Source: Eurosta solidaginis (lineage: Eukaryota > Arthropoda > Insecta > Diptera > Tephritidae). From it: a stretch of 64,000 bases of DNA. Shown here piece by piece: positions 1 through 9,536 of this stretch; the first letter of the stretch is position 1, and the number at the start of each line of letters is the position of its first letter. Both the position numbers and the translations under genes were made by a program. The notes beneath the pieces are model-generated. The model saw nothing but the letters and a program-made list of their open reading frames with translations, was not told where the DNA came from and did no database searches. The stretch lies in contig NW_027136915.1 of NCBI RefSeq assembly GCF_040869045.1, positions 682,001-746,000 on the forward strand. Reading direction: 5' to 3'.

Positions 1-74
1 AATAATTTATGTTTAATATAATAGTTATTAAAATGTTGTGAGGGTTCTAAACCTCCGGATTTTGGGTCCTTACA
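1..74 (-). mobile_element. LTR-like end joined to a Gypsy RT fragment
   Basis: Read on the minus strand, this begins TGTAAGGACCCAAAATCC directly after the RT reading of the next feature. It closely resembles the LTR start TGTGAGGACCCAAATCC of the Gypsy-B element at 9536. It is probably the first bases of a related LTR, which continues beyond the window edge. The assignment rests only on this short match. Confidence 0.4.
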
Positions 75-540
75 ATATTTTATACAAGTTGAAAATACGT
101 TTCGCAAATTTTTCATCATGTGATTTTCGGAATAACCTAATACTACTGAATCACCCATATATAAAAATGCTTGTGAAGGTTTAAGGCCTGCGAATGCTAA
201 AGTCATCATTCTTTGAAATGAATTAGGGGCTACCTTCAATACATATGGTAATCTTTTAAAACGGTATGTACCATCGTCTGCTGTAAATGATGTAATATCT
301 CTAGAGTCTATGTCTAATTCTATTTGAGGAAATCGTGACATAAGGTCCAAACATGAAAAATATTTTGCCCTTCCTAATTGATCCAAAATGTCATTAGTTT
401 TTGGAAGTGGAAATTTATCTGCAGCTAATTTTTTGTTTACCTGTCTATAATCAATAACTAATCTTCTAACTACTAATACAATGGGGCTATTATATTCTGA
501 CACAGATGGTTCTATTATATCATCTTCCCCTGCGAAGTCA
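75..540 (-). pseudogene. Ty3/Gypsy reverse transcriptase fragment, inactive
   Basis: Minus-strand translation reads through palm motifs typical of Ty3/Gypsy RT: VIDYRQVNKKLAADKFPLP, then LDLMSRFPQIEL (usually LDLMSGFHQIEL), then the LKVAPNSFQRMM block. The catalytic box reads YMGD instead of YMDD or YVDD, so one metal-binding aspartate is lost. There is no start and no protease, RNase H or integrase. After about 155 residues the reading runs straight into an LTR-like sequence, so everything from RNase H to the 3' LTR is missing. This is a dead fragment, possibly of the same family as the element at 8286-11935, next to the 5' end of a LINE. Confidence 0.8.
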
Positions 541-748
541 GTCACCTTGTAGCGGTGCAGGGGCTTACGCCGATCGCATGCGATACTAATTGGTCAGGTG
601 AGAGCTGGGCAACCAGGAACTGTCACCTCCTATTCCAGGGTGTCATGCGTCACCGTGCCCATTGGACTGGTTTGCAGCCAGGAGGTCCACAGCACCGGCT
701 ATATTATAACGACGTCTCCCCAAAATCGGGCCACCTTGGGGAGTAACT

Positions 749-1446
749 ATGGCCTTACCACGTCAAGAGGCTCTGCCGCGGCGGACCAACCGAGTTCCCC
801 AAATTAAAACATTGATAACAACGCTTGCCACGTCAAGCAAGTTGTCGTATGAATATAAGATGAACAACTACAAAAAAAAAAAAACAAACAACAACAAACA
901 CAATAACAATAAAAGCACCACATCAAATAAAACGGGCTCCAGGAAGAGCAGCGGGCAGAGAAGCGGCAGGCCACGCACGTACTCCAGGCAAATCCTGGAG
1001 ATCCTCACGAGAGAGGAGGCAATGTTCTTCCTAGAGCATCAGAGGGATGAATCCCCCTCTACAAGCACTGGAGTGTATATAGAACCGGCTCTTAAAACCA
1101 CGAACTTCAAGGGAACCACTAAAACCCAAGTAGAGCAGCGCTGGCCTGAAGAGCATTCCAATCAGGAACCAATGAAACCCGCGATGCCCAGAGGACCAAT
1201 ATCCACTGGTGAGCAGCACGTGCAAGATAAACAAGGAGAGCAGAAGGCGGCGACAAGCAACAAACCCGCGATCCATGGAGGGCCCAGTACCTCCAATGTG
1301 CAGCGCTGGCCGCTAGGAAAAGAAAATTGACTGCCGAGGAGCGAGAAAAGGCAACAAAGAGAGGCGACGGCGGTGCACCCAAGCACGAAAACCACCACCG
1401 TACCAGTCCCTCTAGAGGGACAAGTAAGTCTAAGCGCTCACTGTCG
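749..1446 (+). pseudogene. LINE ORF1, N-terminal part
   Basis: An open stretch begins with a Met at 749, with a second plausible start at 860. It encodes a Lys/Asn-rich low-complexity segment, then a basic, Ser/Thr-rich region as expected for a nucleic-acid-binding ORF1 protein of a LINE. The frame hits a stop at 1330, but the next frame continues (ARKRKLTAEEREKATKRGD) up to the Transib target site at 1442-1446. One frameshift therefore precedes the insertion. The downstream half, with the DUF4780-like domain, resumes at 3732. Function by family: RNA binding in the LINE ribonucleoprotein. No zinc knuckle is visible in this part. Confidence 0.65.
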
Positions 1447-1484
1447 CACAGTGGCGTCTCTGACGTTAAAGCATGGCAAAAATC
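1447..1484 (+). repeat. Transib left terminus, RSS-like
   Basis: CACAGTG (1447-1453) equals the V(D)J RSS heptamer consensus. After 22 bases comes GCAAAAATC (1476-1484), which matches the RSS nonamer ACAAAAACC at 7 of 9 positions. Confidence 0.75.
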
Positions 1485-1617
1485 AAAAAAATCATGAAAG
1501 CGTTCGCTAAATCTAATACATGTTTCTAAAAGAGAATTTTCCAGGAATCAAGAATATACAAATGTTTTTTCACAGAAAATTACAGTTTACCAGATAGAGC
1601 CGCTCAAAATTGACCAA

Positions 1618-2827
1618 TTTTCAATACGACTCCTTCAAAGTTTTACTGAAAAAAAGTTGAAATCACTGCCAAAGGAGCTAGCATTGATAACTAAGTGGGG
1701 CTGTGATGGATCATCAGGACAAAGCGCATATAAACAAAGAATAAATGTAGACGATGAAACAATTACAGACAGTAATATGTTTATGGCTTCTATTGTTCCG
1801 TTACGACTACAAGATGAAGCTTCAGAATATTGGAAAAATCCACGTCCGTCATCAACTATATTGTGCCGCCCGATATTATTTAAAAACGAGAAGGAGTCTT
1901 CGGAACTCATAAAAGCTACAGTGAGTGTTATAAAAAATCAAATAGCCAAATTAGAACCAACAATAATTGAAATTGAAGAGGGGAATGCCATTACAATAAA
2001 GCATGATTTTCTTCTAACAATGGTCGATGGAAAAGTTTTGAACTTAATAATAAATACGACATCTACAATGAAATGTCCAATTTGTAAAGAGCCAAAAGGA
2101 CTATGAAAATTTTGATGATTCAATAACTGACGAACTAAATTATGACTATGGAATATCTCCTTTGCATGCTAAGATAAGATGTATGGAATTTGTTTTGAAG
2201 CTGGCTTATACACTACCACAACAAGGAGAAGTTTTCGACGGCAATACAACATGTAAGGAGAAACAAAACAGGAGTAAAAAAATAATTCAGGATGCATTCT
2301 ATAAAGAGATTGGCCTTAAAGTTGACTGTCCAAAGTACGGATACGGAAATACAAATGATGTTAACTCCTCAAGAAGATTTTTTGAAAACGATGAAGTGAC
2401 TGCTGGCATAACAATATTTTAAACTGCCATGAACCAGTTAATGGACCCAAATTTGGAGAATATGCATCTAAAACTACAGAGGTGCTGCATCAAAAGTATC
2501 CTGAGAAGAAACTTACACCAACGGTACATAAAATTTTAGCACATGGAAAAGATTTAATAGAGTACCAGTGCTTACCATTAGGAGAATAATCTGAAGAAGC
2601 TCAAGAATCTAAGTACAAGGACTACAAAAGATATAGATGTATGACCACCATCACGAGATAGACAAAGCGAAGACTTTTTCAACATGTTAGCTATCTCTTC
2701 TGATCCAGTCATATCATCTGTGAGGTATGTAAGAACACAAAAAGATCTTACAGATGCGTATAGCTCAGAAATGGTTGCTTTGTTAGATATATGTTCCAGT
2801 GACGATGACTATGTTAAGATAAAATAA
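1618..2827 (+). pseudogene. Transib transposase, RAG1-like core, broken
   Basis: The first frame (to 2106) holds WGCDGSSGQSAYKQ with the first catalytic Asp, VPLRLQDEASEYWKNPRPSS, and TMVDGKV with the second Asp of the DDE core, followed by a zinc-binding-type CPICK. A frameshift at about 2100 leads to YGISPLHAKIRCMEFVLKLA and GNTNDVNSSRRFFEN. A third frame (from 2425) holds KKLTPTVHKILAHGKDLI and then a stop. A fourth ends SSDPVISSVRYVRTQKD with a stop at 2825-2827. The order and spacing are those of Transib transposases, relatives of RAG1/ProtoRAG, which cut at CACWRTG-type ends. The N-terminal half is absent. I did not place the catalytic Glu. Confidence 0.88.
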
Positions 2828-3719
2828 GTTTCTCACTTCTTATCACAACAATGAAAGAGAGATTTACTTATCAATTTTGTTACTTTATTGAAAAATAAGA
2901 TATCTATGTACAAGTTAATTTTTTATTTCAAATTAAACAATTAATTAATTTAGTAATTTATAAATATATACTTTTTGTTATTGCATTTCTCTAAAGTTTA
3001 TCAAATTTATTTTAAAGCTTAGGCATTTCGTTTTCAAACGAGTATTAAATTTTTATAGAAATCAATACGTCTATCGAGTTTGGTACAAATTGGTAAAACG
3101 GTTACTAAGATCAAACTTTTTAGCATAAATGGGCAATGCCACTCCCCTTTTCCAAAATTCGTTGGCTGTTTAATCTTTAGCTCAAATAATATTTCATTGA
3201 ACCACTTTCAATAACATTTAGTTATTAATTAAATACATATTTGGCTTGTAAAAAAAAAAAAAACATTTAAAATTTTACGATAAACTTTGAAGCACCTTTT
3301 TATTGTGGCACCAAAAACGGACATTTGAGTTTTATAAGAGTATTGCCATTTAAAAGAAACAATACGTCTCTCGATTTTGGTAGTTATTGATTACGTGACT
3401 ACTTAGATAAAACTTTTTATCATAAGTGGGCAGTGCCACGCTATCTTATAAAAATCATTAGTTTATCTTATTTAATGCTTAAATACGTCATTATAAGAAA
3501 AATCTCATTTTATTTTTTTTATTTTTTACTAGAAACATTTTGTTTTGCATTTTTCTAAAAATTTTCGACTTTGACGAATTTTTTTGAAGCATCCTGTATC
3601 TGTGACATTCTGAGCTTTCACACAATAAAATAATTAGTTTTCATTTGCATTTTAAATTTTTTAAATATCTTCATTGGTTCAAAAGTTTTGATTTTTGCAA
3701 AGAAAAAACTCAAAAGGCC
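2828..3719. other. Non-coding 3' part of the Transib element
   Basis: AT-rich sequence with two diverged copies of a motif resembling AATACGTCTMTCGA...TTGGTA (near 3063 and 3362), each followed by a 'gggcaRtgccac' segment. No coding potential. It belongs to the Transib by position. Confidence 0.6.
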
Positions 3720-3726
3720 CACTGTG
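3690..3726 (-). repeat. Transib right terminus, RSS-like
   Basis: On the minus strand, CACAGTG (3726-3720) is followed after 21 bases by GCAAAAATC (3698-3690). This is the same heptamer and nonamer-like pair as at the left end. Confidence 0.75.
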
Positions 3727-3731
3727 CGTCG

Positions 3732-4342
3732 GAGCATGACTCAGGTAGCAGCTCACAGAGCAACTATGAAAAGTCCCAGGAAGAGAACAGTAAATAGCCC
3801 TTAGGGGTATCCGAACAGCTGTGCTGCACAGTAACTACCCAGCGGAGGCCCTAAGTCAGGAGGACGTGACGAATCTCCAAGAGCTCATAATGGACCGAGT
3901 GTCCAGGGGGTGTGGGCATGCCCTAGTTTTTTGCGGGGTGCACTTCAGAGCAGCGCTCCTCCTCGTAGATTGCGAGGACGAGAAAACTGTTAAGTGCCTC
4001 GTTGAAGTGATACCGATGCTTGATGGGTGGACAGGGCCACAATTATGCACGAGACGCGGGGATGAAATACCGCCAACGCATAATGTGACTAATTTCCTCC
4101 CCAGAAGTGCCGAACGCCCCAAAGAGTTTGCGTTACGGCTCCTCGCCAACCAAAATGAGGGCCTCAGGATGCAGAGATTGCGCGTTATTAACTGTAGCGC
4201 AGAGGAAACAGACCTATGTCTCGAGGAATCGTACCAAATTACACGAAGAAATGGATTCAAGCTGCACTATAGGTACGGCTTGGTCCTAGTGAGTTCCTGG
4301 AGGCAGAGGCAACCAGGGAATAATGAGCAGCTGGAAGACTAG
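3732..4342 (+). pseudogene. LINE ORF1, DUF4780-like domain
   Basis: Sequence after the right Transib duplication reads SEHDSGSSSQSNYEKSQEEN and then a stop. After a frameshift, an open stretch of 173 codons from a Met at 3821 runs to 4342. It contains EDVTNLQELIMDR, VIPMLDGWTGPQL, RVINCSAEETDLCLEESYQ and NGFKLHYRYGLVLV, a pattern I associate with the DUF4780 domain of ORF1 proteins from LOA-type LINEs. The fold is thought to bind RNA. Together with 749-1446 it makes one ORF1 interrupted by Transib. The two frame changes predate or accompany decay. Confidence 0.65.
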
Positions 4343-4614
4343 GCGTAGGCAGAGGGCACCGACAGAGGCGATCTTTCGGACGAGTATATGACGGACGCGA
4401 GCACCGATAGCATCACCGCTCGCGAGACCACAAACCCTCCCACCGCAGCAAGCAACAATGACACTATCGTGTAGCCTGGGGATGAAGGAGACACCCCCAC
4501 CACACAAGTGCTCGTCGAGGGCTTCGACCTGCAGGAGCTGGCGCTGAATAGGCGGGACGAAAGCGAGAGCGGATTGTCGGATGACGATGATCCAATGAAG
4601 CCGGCCGGGCCAAA

Positions 4615-4854
4615 ATGACCGGCACAAGCATAAAAATAGCCCAGATCAACCTCCATCACGCCATTGCAGCTTCGGCTGTACTGACGAAAAGGTTCTCCTC
4701 GGATGATCTGGGCATCGCCCTCATTCAAGAACGTAGGGCCTACAAGGGCAGGTGAGTAATGTGGGTAATAATAAAGTCGTTTGGGATCTCTCACAGCAGA
4801 GACCAAGAGCATGTGTAATGGTTAAAGCAGGTATTAACTATTTTTGTATTACAA
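4615..4854 (+). pseudogene. LINE ORF2 start, APE endonuclease fragment
   Basis: The ATG at 4615 begins MTGTSIKIAQINLHHAIAA, the usual opening of an APE-type endonuclease, where the Asn in the IQINL block is a catalytic-site residue. It continues DDLGIALIQE and VMVKAGINYF through one in-frame stop or frameshift at about 4740. The reading is cut at 4854 by the Gypsy-A LTR starting at 4855. RT sequence of the same LINE resumes at 11936. 4343-4614 is the decayed ORF1 C-terminus and the inter-ORF region. Confidence 0.65.
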
Positions 4855-5808
4855 TATGAGGTCAAAGGCTGAGGGATGCTCAGTCAATCCCGATTCGGGA
4901 GGAGGTCCCAATTCCCCACCTAAATAAATACACAGTGTTTAGATTACGAACACACACTCACACGCGGCTCACAGGCTAGAATATCCACAACCTTTAATCC
5001 AGTAGAGGGAGAGAAAGAGATGTTTCCTAGGTAGTGTCGCTGAGAATTTTACGATTCAACGACGGCGGTTCTCCGCAGAGAGAGATAGAGTACGGTGGCT
5101 CAGATGGTGATGACGGTGACTCTCGCCAAGGGGTGATAAGCGGTAGTACCATCGGCAGAACATACCTTGTAACTTTACCCCCCCCCCCCCTTCCCCCCCC
5201 CCCCACCCAAAGGGAGTTCCTAAAATGTATGTATTCATATTGGCTCGGAAAATCTGCCAGAGTAGTGCGGGATTCCGCGCCGCCACTGATTACGACGGGT
5301 TTCTTTCCTACCCGAGAAGACTGCTCGTGCATTACCTTTCCTGTGAGTAATAAGGGGTGTAAATCTCGTGTTAGTCACAGGAAATGGAGGTAAACCGGCA
5401 GGGCGTCCGATAGGCAGCGGGCGTGTACCATCGGTGAAACCGACCTTGTAACGCACCCTCCTGAACCAAAGGGCACCCCTTGTCGACCGCGAATGGCGGC
5501 CGGCACGCACTTCACTCACCTAAGGCGAATTGTGCTTGGTGTATTCTGACAAATCATTTTATTCATATTTGTCCATGAACACACTTGGAATTAAGCCCGC
5601 ATTGTCGCGCACAGCGCGCCACGAATGAAACTTCTCAAGCATTGTGCGTTCACCATCGCTGGCTAGCTTGTGCTTACGCGATGGTTGTTGGGCCAGTATG
5701 TATGTATATCCATACATATAATATTAGGGATAGGCAATAGGAAATATAATGTTAGGGTGGGTGTTAAATGGGAAACAGATATTGTGGCGTAGCATTTGCT
5801 ACGTTACA
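4855..5808 (-). repeat. 3' LTR of Gypsy-A copy 1
   Basis: Starts on the minus strand with TGTAACGTAGCAAATGC at 5808 and ends ...CTCATA at 4855. At 954 bp it is shorter than the 1465- and 1478-bp LTRs of the other copy. Holds C-runs at 5169-5204. Confidence 0.85.
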
Positions 5809-6245
5809 GTCACCCTCCTACTTCGGCGGACGAAAGGTTGTGGTATTCTAGGGGTTTGGCCCGGAGGCCTGCACTAACATGGGCAGAGCCCAAGTATATT
5901 TTACCATCGGTGGAATCCGATGGCTCGGCCGACATGTGTGTATATATGGTCTTTGATGTTTTTATTATTATAATGATTTTTTTTTTTTTTTACAAAAATA
6001 ATGTGAACATTTAATTTGTTTTTAAATTTACATTGCAAGTACGAAATTCATTTTAAATTTACATTTCAAGATCAAGGTATATACATATCTACGTTTTTAA
6101 ATTACATTTTAAATTTACATTTCAAAATTAAGGTATGTACATTTCATGGTATGTACATTTCAACTTATCAAACTAGGTCGGATCTTGCTTCTCCTCAGCC
6201 AGCGAATCGTACCATCTTGGAGTGTTCTTTCAGCTTGATTATGGC
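5809..6245 (-). other. Gypsy-A 3' untranslated region
   Basis: A purine-rich tract (minus strand AGGAGGGTGAC) lies just before the LTR and can serve as the polypurine tract. The rest is AT-rich, with a short repeated motif resembling AAATTTACATTTCAAR at 6030-6150. No gene seen. Confidence 0.6.
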
Positions 6246-6880
6246 GTGATCTTCGTCCCTACATGCCGTGATCCACCCTTTGCGTTTTAGCCATAGTCCG
6301 GCGAAGAAGTCTTGGGCGTAGTTTCCATTAGTAGTATCTTGTGGCTCTCGGGTTGGTGCATACGGTACAGTGTCACCAGTGGTTGGTTTGTCGCGTACGA
6401 TGGCGTTTAAATGGCCGACTATTAATTACGGGCACCAGAATGTCTTAGCGTCCAGTATTCGTGGCTTGTTTGGCGGCCACGGTACTGCGTCGAATGGAGG
6501 CGGATCTTCGGGCATGACATCTTTTGTACGTGCTTCTCTCGGCCCGACGATGTTGCGGTAAAATTTTTTTTCGGGGGTTGATGTGTGTGTTGATTTGTGT
6601 TGGGCCGTATTTATGGCGAACGCTATTTCTGGTAGTTCCTGGTGCCAGTTCCGATGGTCTTGTTTCGTACGTTGAGCCACCCTTGTTTTGATAACGCGAT
6701 TAACGCGTTCGGTAGGATTTTTGTGGGAGGCATACACTGCGGTAAATCGATGGGTTATGTTATGATCCTTTAGGATCGTTGCCAAAGCATTTATGATGGG
6801 CTGATTACCATTAAAGCTGAGTAGGATGGCCGAGTTGCACGGGTAATGACGTTGTGTTAGTTGTGTGTTGCGCCTGAGAG
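6246..6880 (-). pseudogene. Gypsy-A integrase C-terminal remnant (copy 1)
   Basis: Minus-strand reading ILKDHNITHRFTAVYASHKN, then PTERVNRVIKTRVAQ, DHRNWHQELPEIAFAINTA and VGPREARTK. This is the second half of a Ty3/Gypsy integrase core, including the Glu of PTERVNR that closes the DDE triad. The first Asp region, zinc finger, RT and RNase H are absent. The segment that should carry the second Asp reads NG preceded by a non-Asp residue. The same junction to gag-side sequence exists in the copy at 25251-35241, so the deletion is a family trait. Frameshifts make it non-coding here. Confidence 0.7.
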
Positions 6881-6899
6881 TGATGAAGTGTTCTGCCGC

Positions 6900-8039
6900 G
6901 ACGATTGGATAATGGTGGATTCTTTCGTCGTTCCAGATGCCTTCTTACGGTTCATTGATGTATGTCATTGGACGCGGCGTTTGCCGCGTTTCTTGCATCG
7001 GCAGCAGGTGTTTCTTGCACAGGAACGGTTAGTGAGTGTGAACAGGGAGTCCGTTATTTCATCATTCTGCTCCTCCAGCTCCTCGACTACTACTGTGCTT
7101 AAGCTATGTGCTAACATTCGGCTCTGCTTGGATTCTTCGCTTCGCAGCAGTTCGTACCCGTCGGTGAGCTCCATAAGCTGCTCTATCGTTTGGAACTCGC
7201 CCCACTTCACACAGAATCGATATTCCACCCGTATACCGTCGTATATTTGTTCCAGATGGTCCTCCTTGCACAGTGTCGGGTGTTGGCGGATCATCATTTG
7301 GAGGGCGAGTATATAGTCCTTGGCCTTTTCTCTGCTCGTCTGTTCTCGTGTCGCCTGTAATGCGTCGCTTCAGCAAAAAGAATTTTCCGGCTTCGGAGCA
7401 GAAGTCAGCCCATGTGTGTAGTTGTTGTCTTTGCATGCGGAACCATTGAAGGGCTTTGCTACGCAGTATCTCTGGAAGGGTTGGGAGGAGTTGATTTGGC
7501 CCGAATCAGATAGCATTCTGCCAGTTCCTCAATCCTTTCCCAGAAGCCGTATAATGTATCACCTTCAGCGTAATGTACATCCCAGCGGCGGACTGTGTTC
7601 ATGACCTCTGTGTTGCTTATGCCACTCTGTTCTCGCTAAGGGGACGTCCCTTTGATTGTAACGGTCAGCATAGCTTCGTGCGTAGATGTGACTGGCCGGG
7701 CCTCTTCGGCGACGATCCCCATCTCTACCTCTCGCAAAAGATTTCCGTTGACTCACGCTTGCGTTGGTCTCGGACGTATGCGCTGAGTGTGCTGCGCAAT
7801 TCGGCGACGGTATATCCTTAGGTGTAGATCCGGTAGCGGTTGCATCCTTACATTACGCTCTCCTTCTTCAGCAGGTAAATCCAGCCTAGAGAGTCGACGT
7901 TGAGCGTGGTGGTATTGGTTTCGCTTATCTTGGTATCAATTGTTGGTTGTGTGTTCGGTGAACCCGTTCCTGCAGTGTTGGTGCTCTCGCTTGTTTTGAC
8001 ACAGTCGCCGGAGGAGACGGGTCCCTGCTCGAGCGCCAT
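6900..8039 (-). pseudogene. Gypsy-A gag (copy 1), frameshifted
   Basis: It starts at an ATG at 8039 that overlaps the primer-binding site (MALEQGPVSSGDC) and continues to 7848. Other frames then carry the rest. The clearest stretch (7297-6965) reads MMIRQHPTLCKEDHLEQIYD and EYELLRSEE-like blocks, then a CCRCKKRGK zinc-knuckle start that breaks off. It corresponds to capsid plus nucleocapsid of Ty3/Gypsy gag. The matching, better preserved gag lies at 32454-33762. The knuckle lacks its His and last Cys. No protease remains. Confidence 0.7.
8021..8038 (-). other. Primer-binding site, tRNA-Lys type (copy 1)
   Basis: Minus strand TGGCGCTCGAGCAGGGAC, two bases after the LTR end. Resembles the tRNA-Lys-type site TGGCGCCCRANCAGGGAC. 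Confidence 0.7.
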
Positions 8040-8040
8040 T

Positions 8041-8285
8041 TATGAGGTGGGTTTGTTCAAAGGCTGAGGTATGCTCAGTCAATCCAGTGTCGGGTAAAGG
8101 TCCCATTTCCCCCACCTAAATAAATACAGAGTAAATTAGTGTTTGGATCTCGAACACACACATACACGCGGCTCTCAGCCTCGAATATACACAACCTTGA
8201 ATCCAGTAGTGAGGGAGGGGAGGGGGGGGGGGGGTGAGCACCGGGCATTCTGCCAGGGTAGTGGGGGAATCCACCCCACCACTTG
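8041..8285 (-). repeat. 5' LTR remnant of Gypsy-A copy 1
   Basis: Matches the LTR end of the family (TATGAGGTGGG on the plus strand at 8041), with an internal deletion around the G-run at 8219-8235. Cut at 8285 by Gypsy-B. Confidence 0.75.
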
Positions 8286-9536
8286 TGACGGACTTTTCCT
8301 TTGGCCGGGGTATGTTCAGTCCGTCCAGGATCCCTGTGGAAAGAGAAAATGATCCCTATCGTCTCCTTTTAAAGAGAAAGACCATGTTTCAATTTCAAAC
8401 GTTATAATTTGTTTTATTCAATTTAATATCTATACTACCCTTAGGGCGAAAGGCCACGGAGGTGAAAAAACCACCACTTCCATCCAGTCGGTGGAGTTGG
8501 AAAACCCCCACCGAGTATAATCTTAAAGAATACCCTGTTCTTCCTGAAGGCTGCGGAGGTGGAAAAACCACCACCATCCCTCTAACGATAGAGCTGGAAA
8601 AACCCAAAGTCTCTAAACTAAAAGACCCGTGAGCTGGAAAATCCCAGGAGTCCTATTCACCGCTAAACAAGGCGTTAGCAGGCTACTATACCTAGCTAGC
8701 TACTACTCAACTTCTTACAAAATTTTCGCCGTTTTATACTAGTTTGCGCGCAGGCAACCGTTCCTTTACACTAACAAATTCTCATTATATCTTAGTACAG
8801 AATTTACTGAAATTTTCTAACAGTATTTTATCTACCTATGTGAATATAATATTTTCGTATATATATATATGATAATTTCCCCTTCGGCTTGGAATGCCCC
8901 CTCATATGCAAACATCTGTTTGCTAGCATTGCATCCATCAGCTGGTATTCAGCTGGGTATTCGTTGGGTGGTTTTTCTGTGCGCCCCTTGTCAGCTGTCT
9001 ACGCACTAACAATGTTATTCCCTTTTTGCTTTATGCTATGTCCGCGCGCATCATATTGTCCATGGGCTAAATGTATTTTGTTAGTGTAATATATGGTTCA
9101 GTGGGTTGGTGTACTTTTGCTGCTTATTGCCTTGCTGTATTTCCATTGTTGTTTTCCTTTCTTTAGAATTCCAGCCGGCTATGGGATATCTGTGAAAAAA
9201 TGTAATGTCCAACCAAAATATTCACCGTGTGCGGCCAGCAACAATTATTTAAGTAATCAGATGTTTTCATGAATGTTTGTATGTATATTAGGGTGATTAA
9301 AAAGCAATATTTTATGCGTATGGAAATTCATGTTAATTCAAATATATACGGGTATTTATGTTATACATGATATGTATGTGTATAAATTCAATATAATATA
9401 AATGTATATATATTAGATTGTTTTAAAAAAATGACATTTTATATGAGTTCGACGATTTATAAATATTCAAATAAGTTTGACAAATATATAGGTTCGAATG
9501 TGTGGGCCCCAAAGCCGGTGGATTTGGGTCCTCACA
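8286..9536 (-). repeat. 3' LTR of Gypsy-B
   Basis: A 1251-bp LTR with TG...CA ends: TGTGAGGACCCAAATCC at 9536 and ...AAAGTCCGTCA at 8286 (minus strand). It abuts a polypurine tract GGTGAGGGGAGAG at 9549-9537. No protein is encoded. A (TA)n stretch lies at about 8860. Confidence 0.75.

Larger units (their letters stand above)
1447..3726 (+). mobile_element. Transib DNA transposon, degenerate
   Basis: A 2280-bp element lies inside LINE ORF1. Its ends are inverted: CACAGTGGCG at 1447, and CCCACTGTG ending at 3726. Flanks TGTCG (1442-1446) and CGTCG (3727-3731) match at 4 of 5 bases, fitting the 5-bp GC-rich target duplications of Transib. LINE sequence continues on both sides. The interior carries the C-terminal half of a Transib (RAG1-core-like) transposase. 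The N-terminal half is deleted, since only about 170 bp separate the left end from the catalytic core. Frameshifts and a stop make it non-autonomous and dead as a source of enzyme. Confidence 0.88.
4855..8285 (-). mobile_element. Gypsy-A copy 1, internally deleted, truncated LTR
   Basis: A minus-strand LTR element. Its 3' LTR is 4855-5808, the body 5809-8040, and the remnant of its 5' LTR 8041-8285. It matches the complete copy at 25251-35241 along the LTR, the gag, the primer-binding site and the integrase-like remnant, and likewise lacks RT and RNase H. The 5' LTR is cut at 8285 where the Gypsy-B LTR begins. The body is more decayed than in the other copy, with several frameshifts. Confidence 0.85.

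Noticed and set aside
1031..1398. Minus-strand ORFs over the LINE ORF1
   Set aside because: Shadows of the plus-strand coding frame; no motif and hydrophobic only by complement bias.
4286..4812. Minus-strand ORF of 157 codons over the LINE
   Set aside because: Overlaps the DUF4780 tail and endonuclease start on plus; no domain of its own.
5027..5519. Several ORFs in the Gypsy-A LTR on both strands, including Gly- and Pro-runs
   Set aside because: They follow G/C homopolymers and LTR internal repeats and recur in every LTR copy in shifted frames, so they are non-coding.
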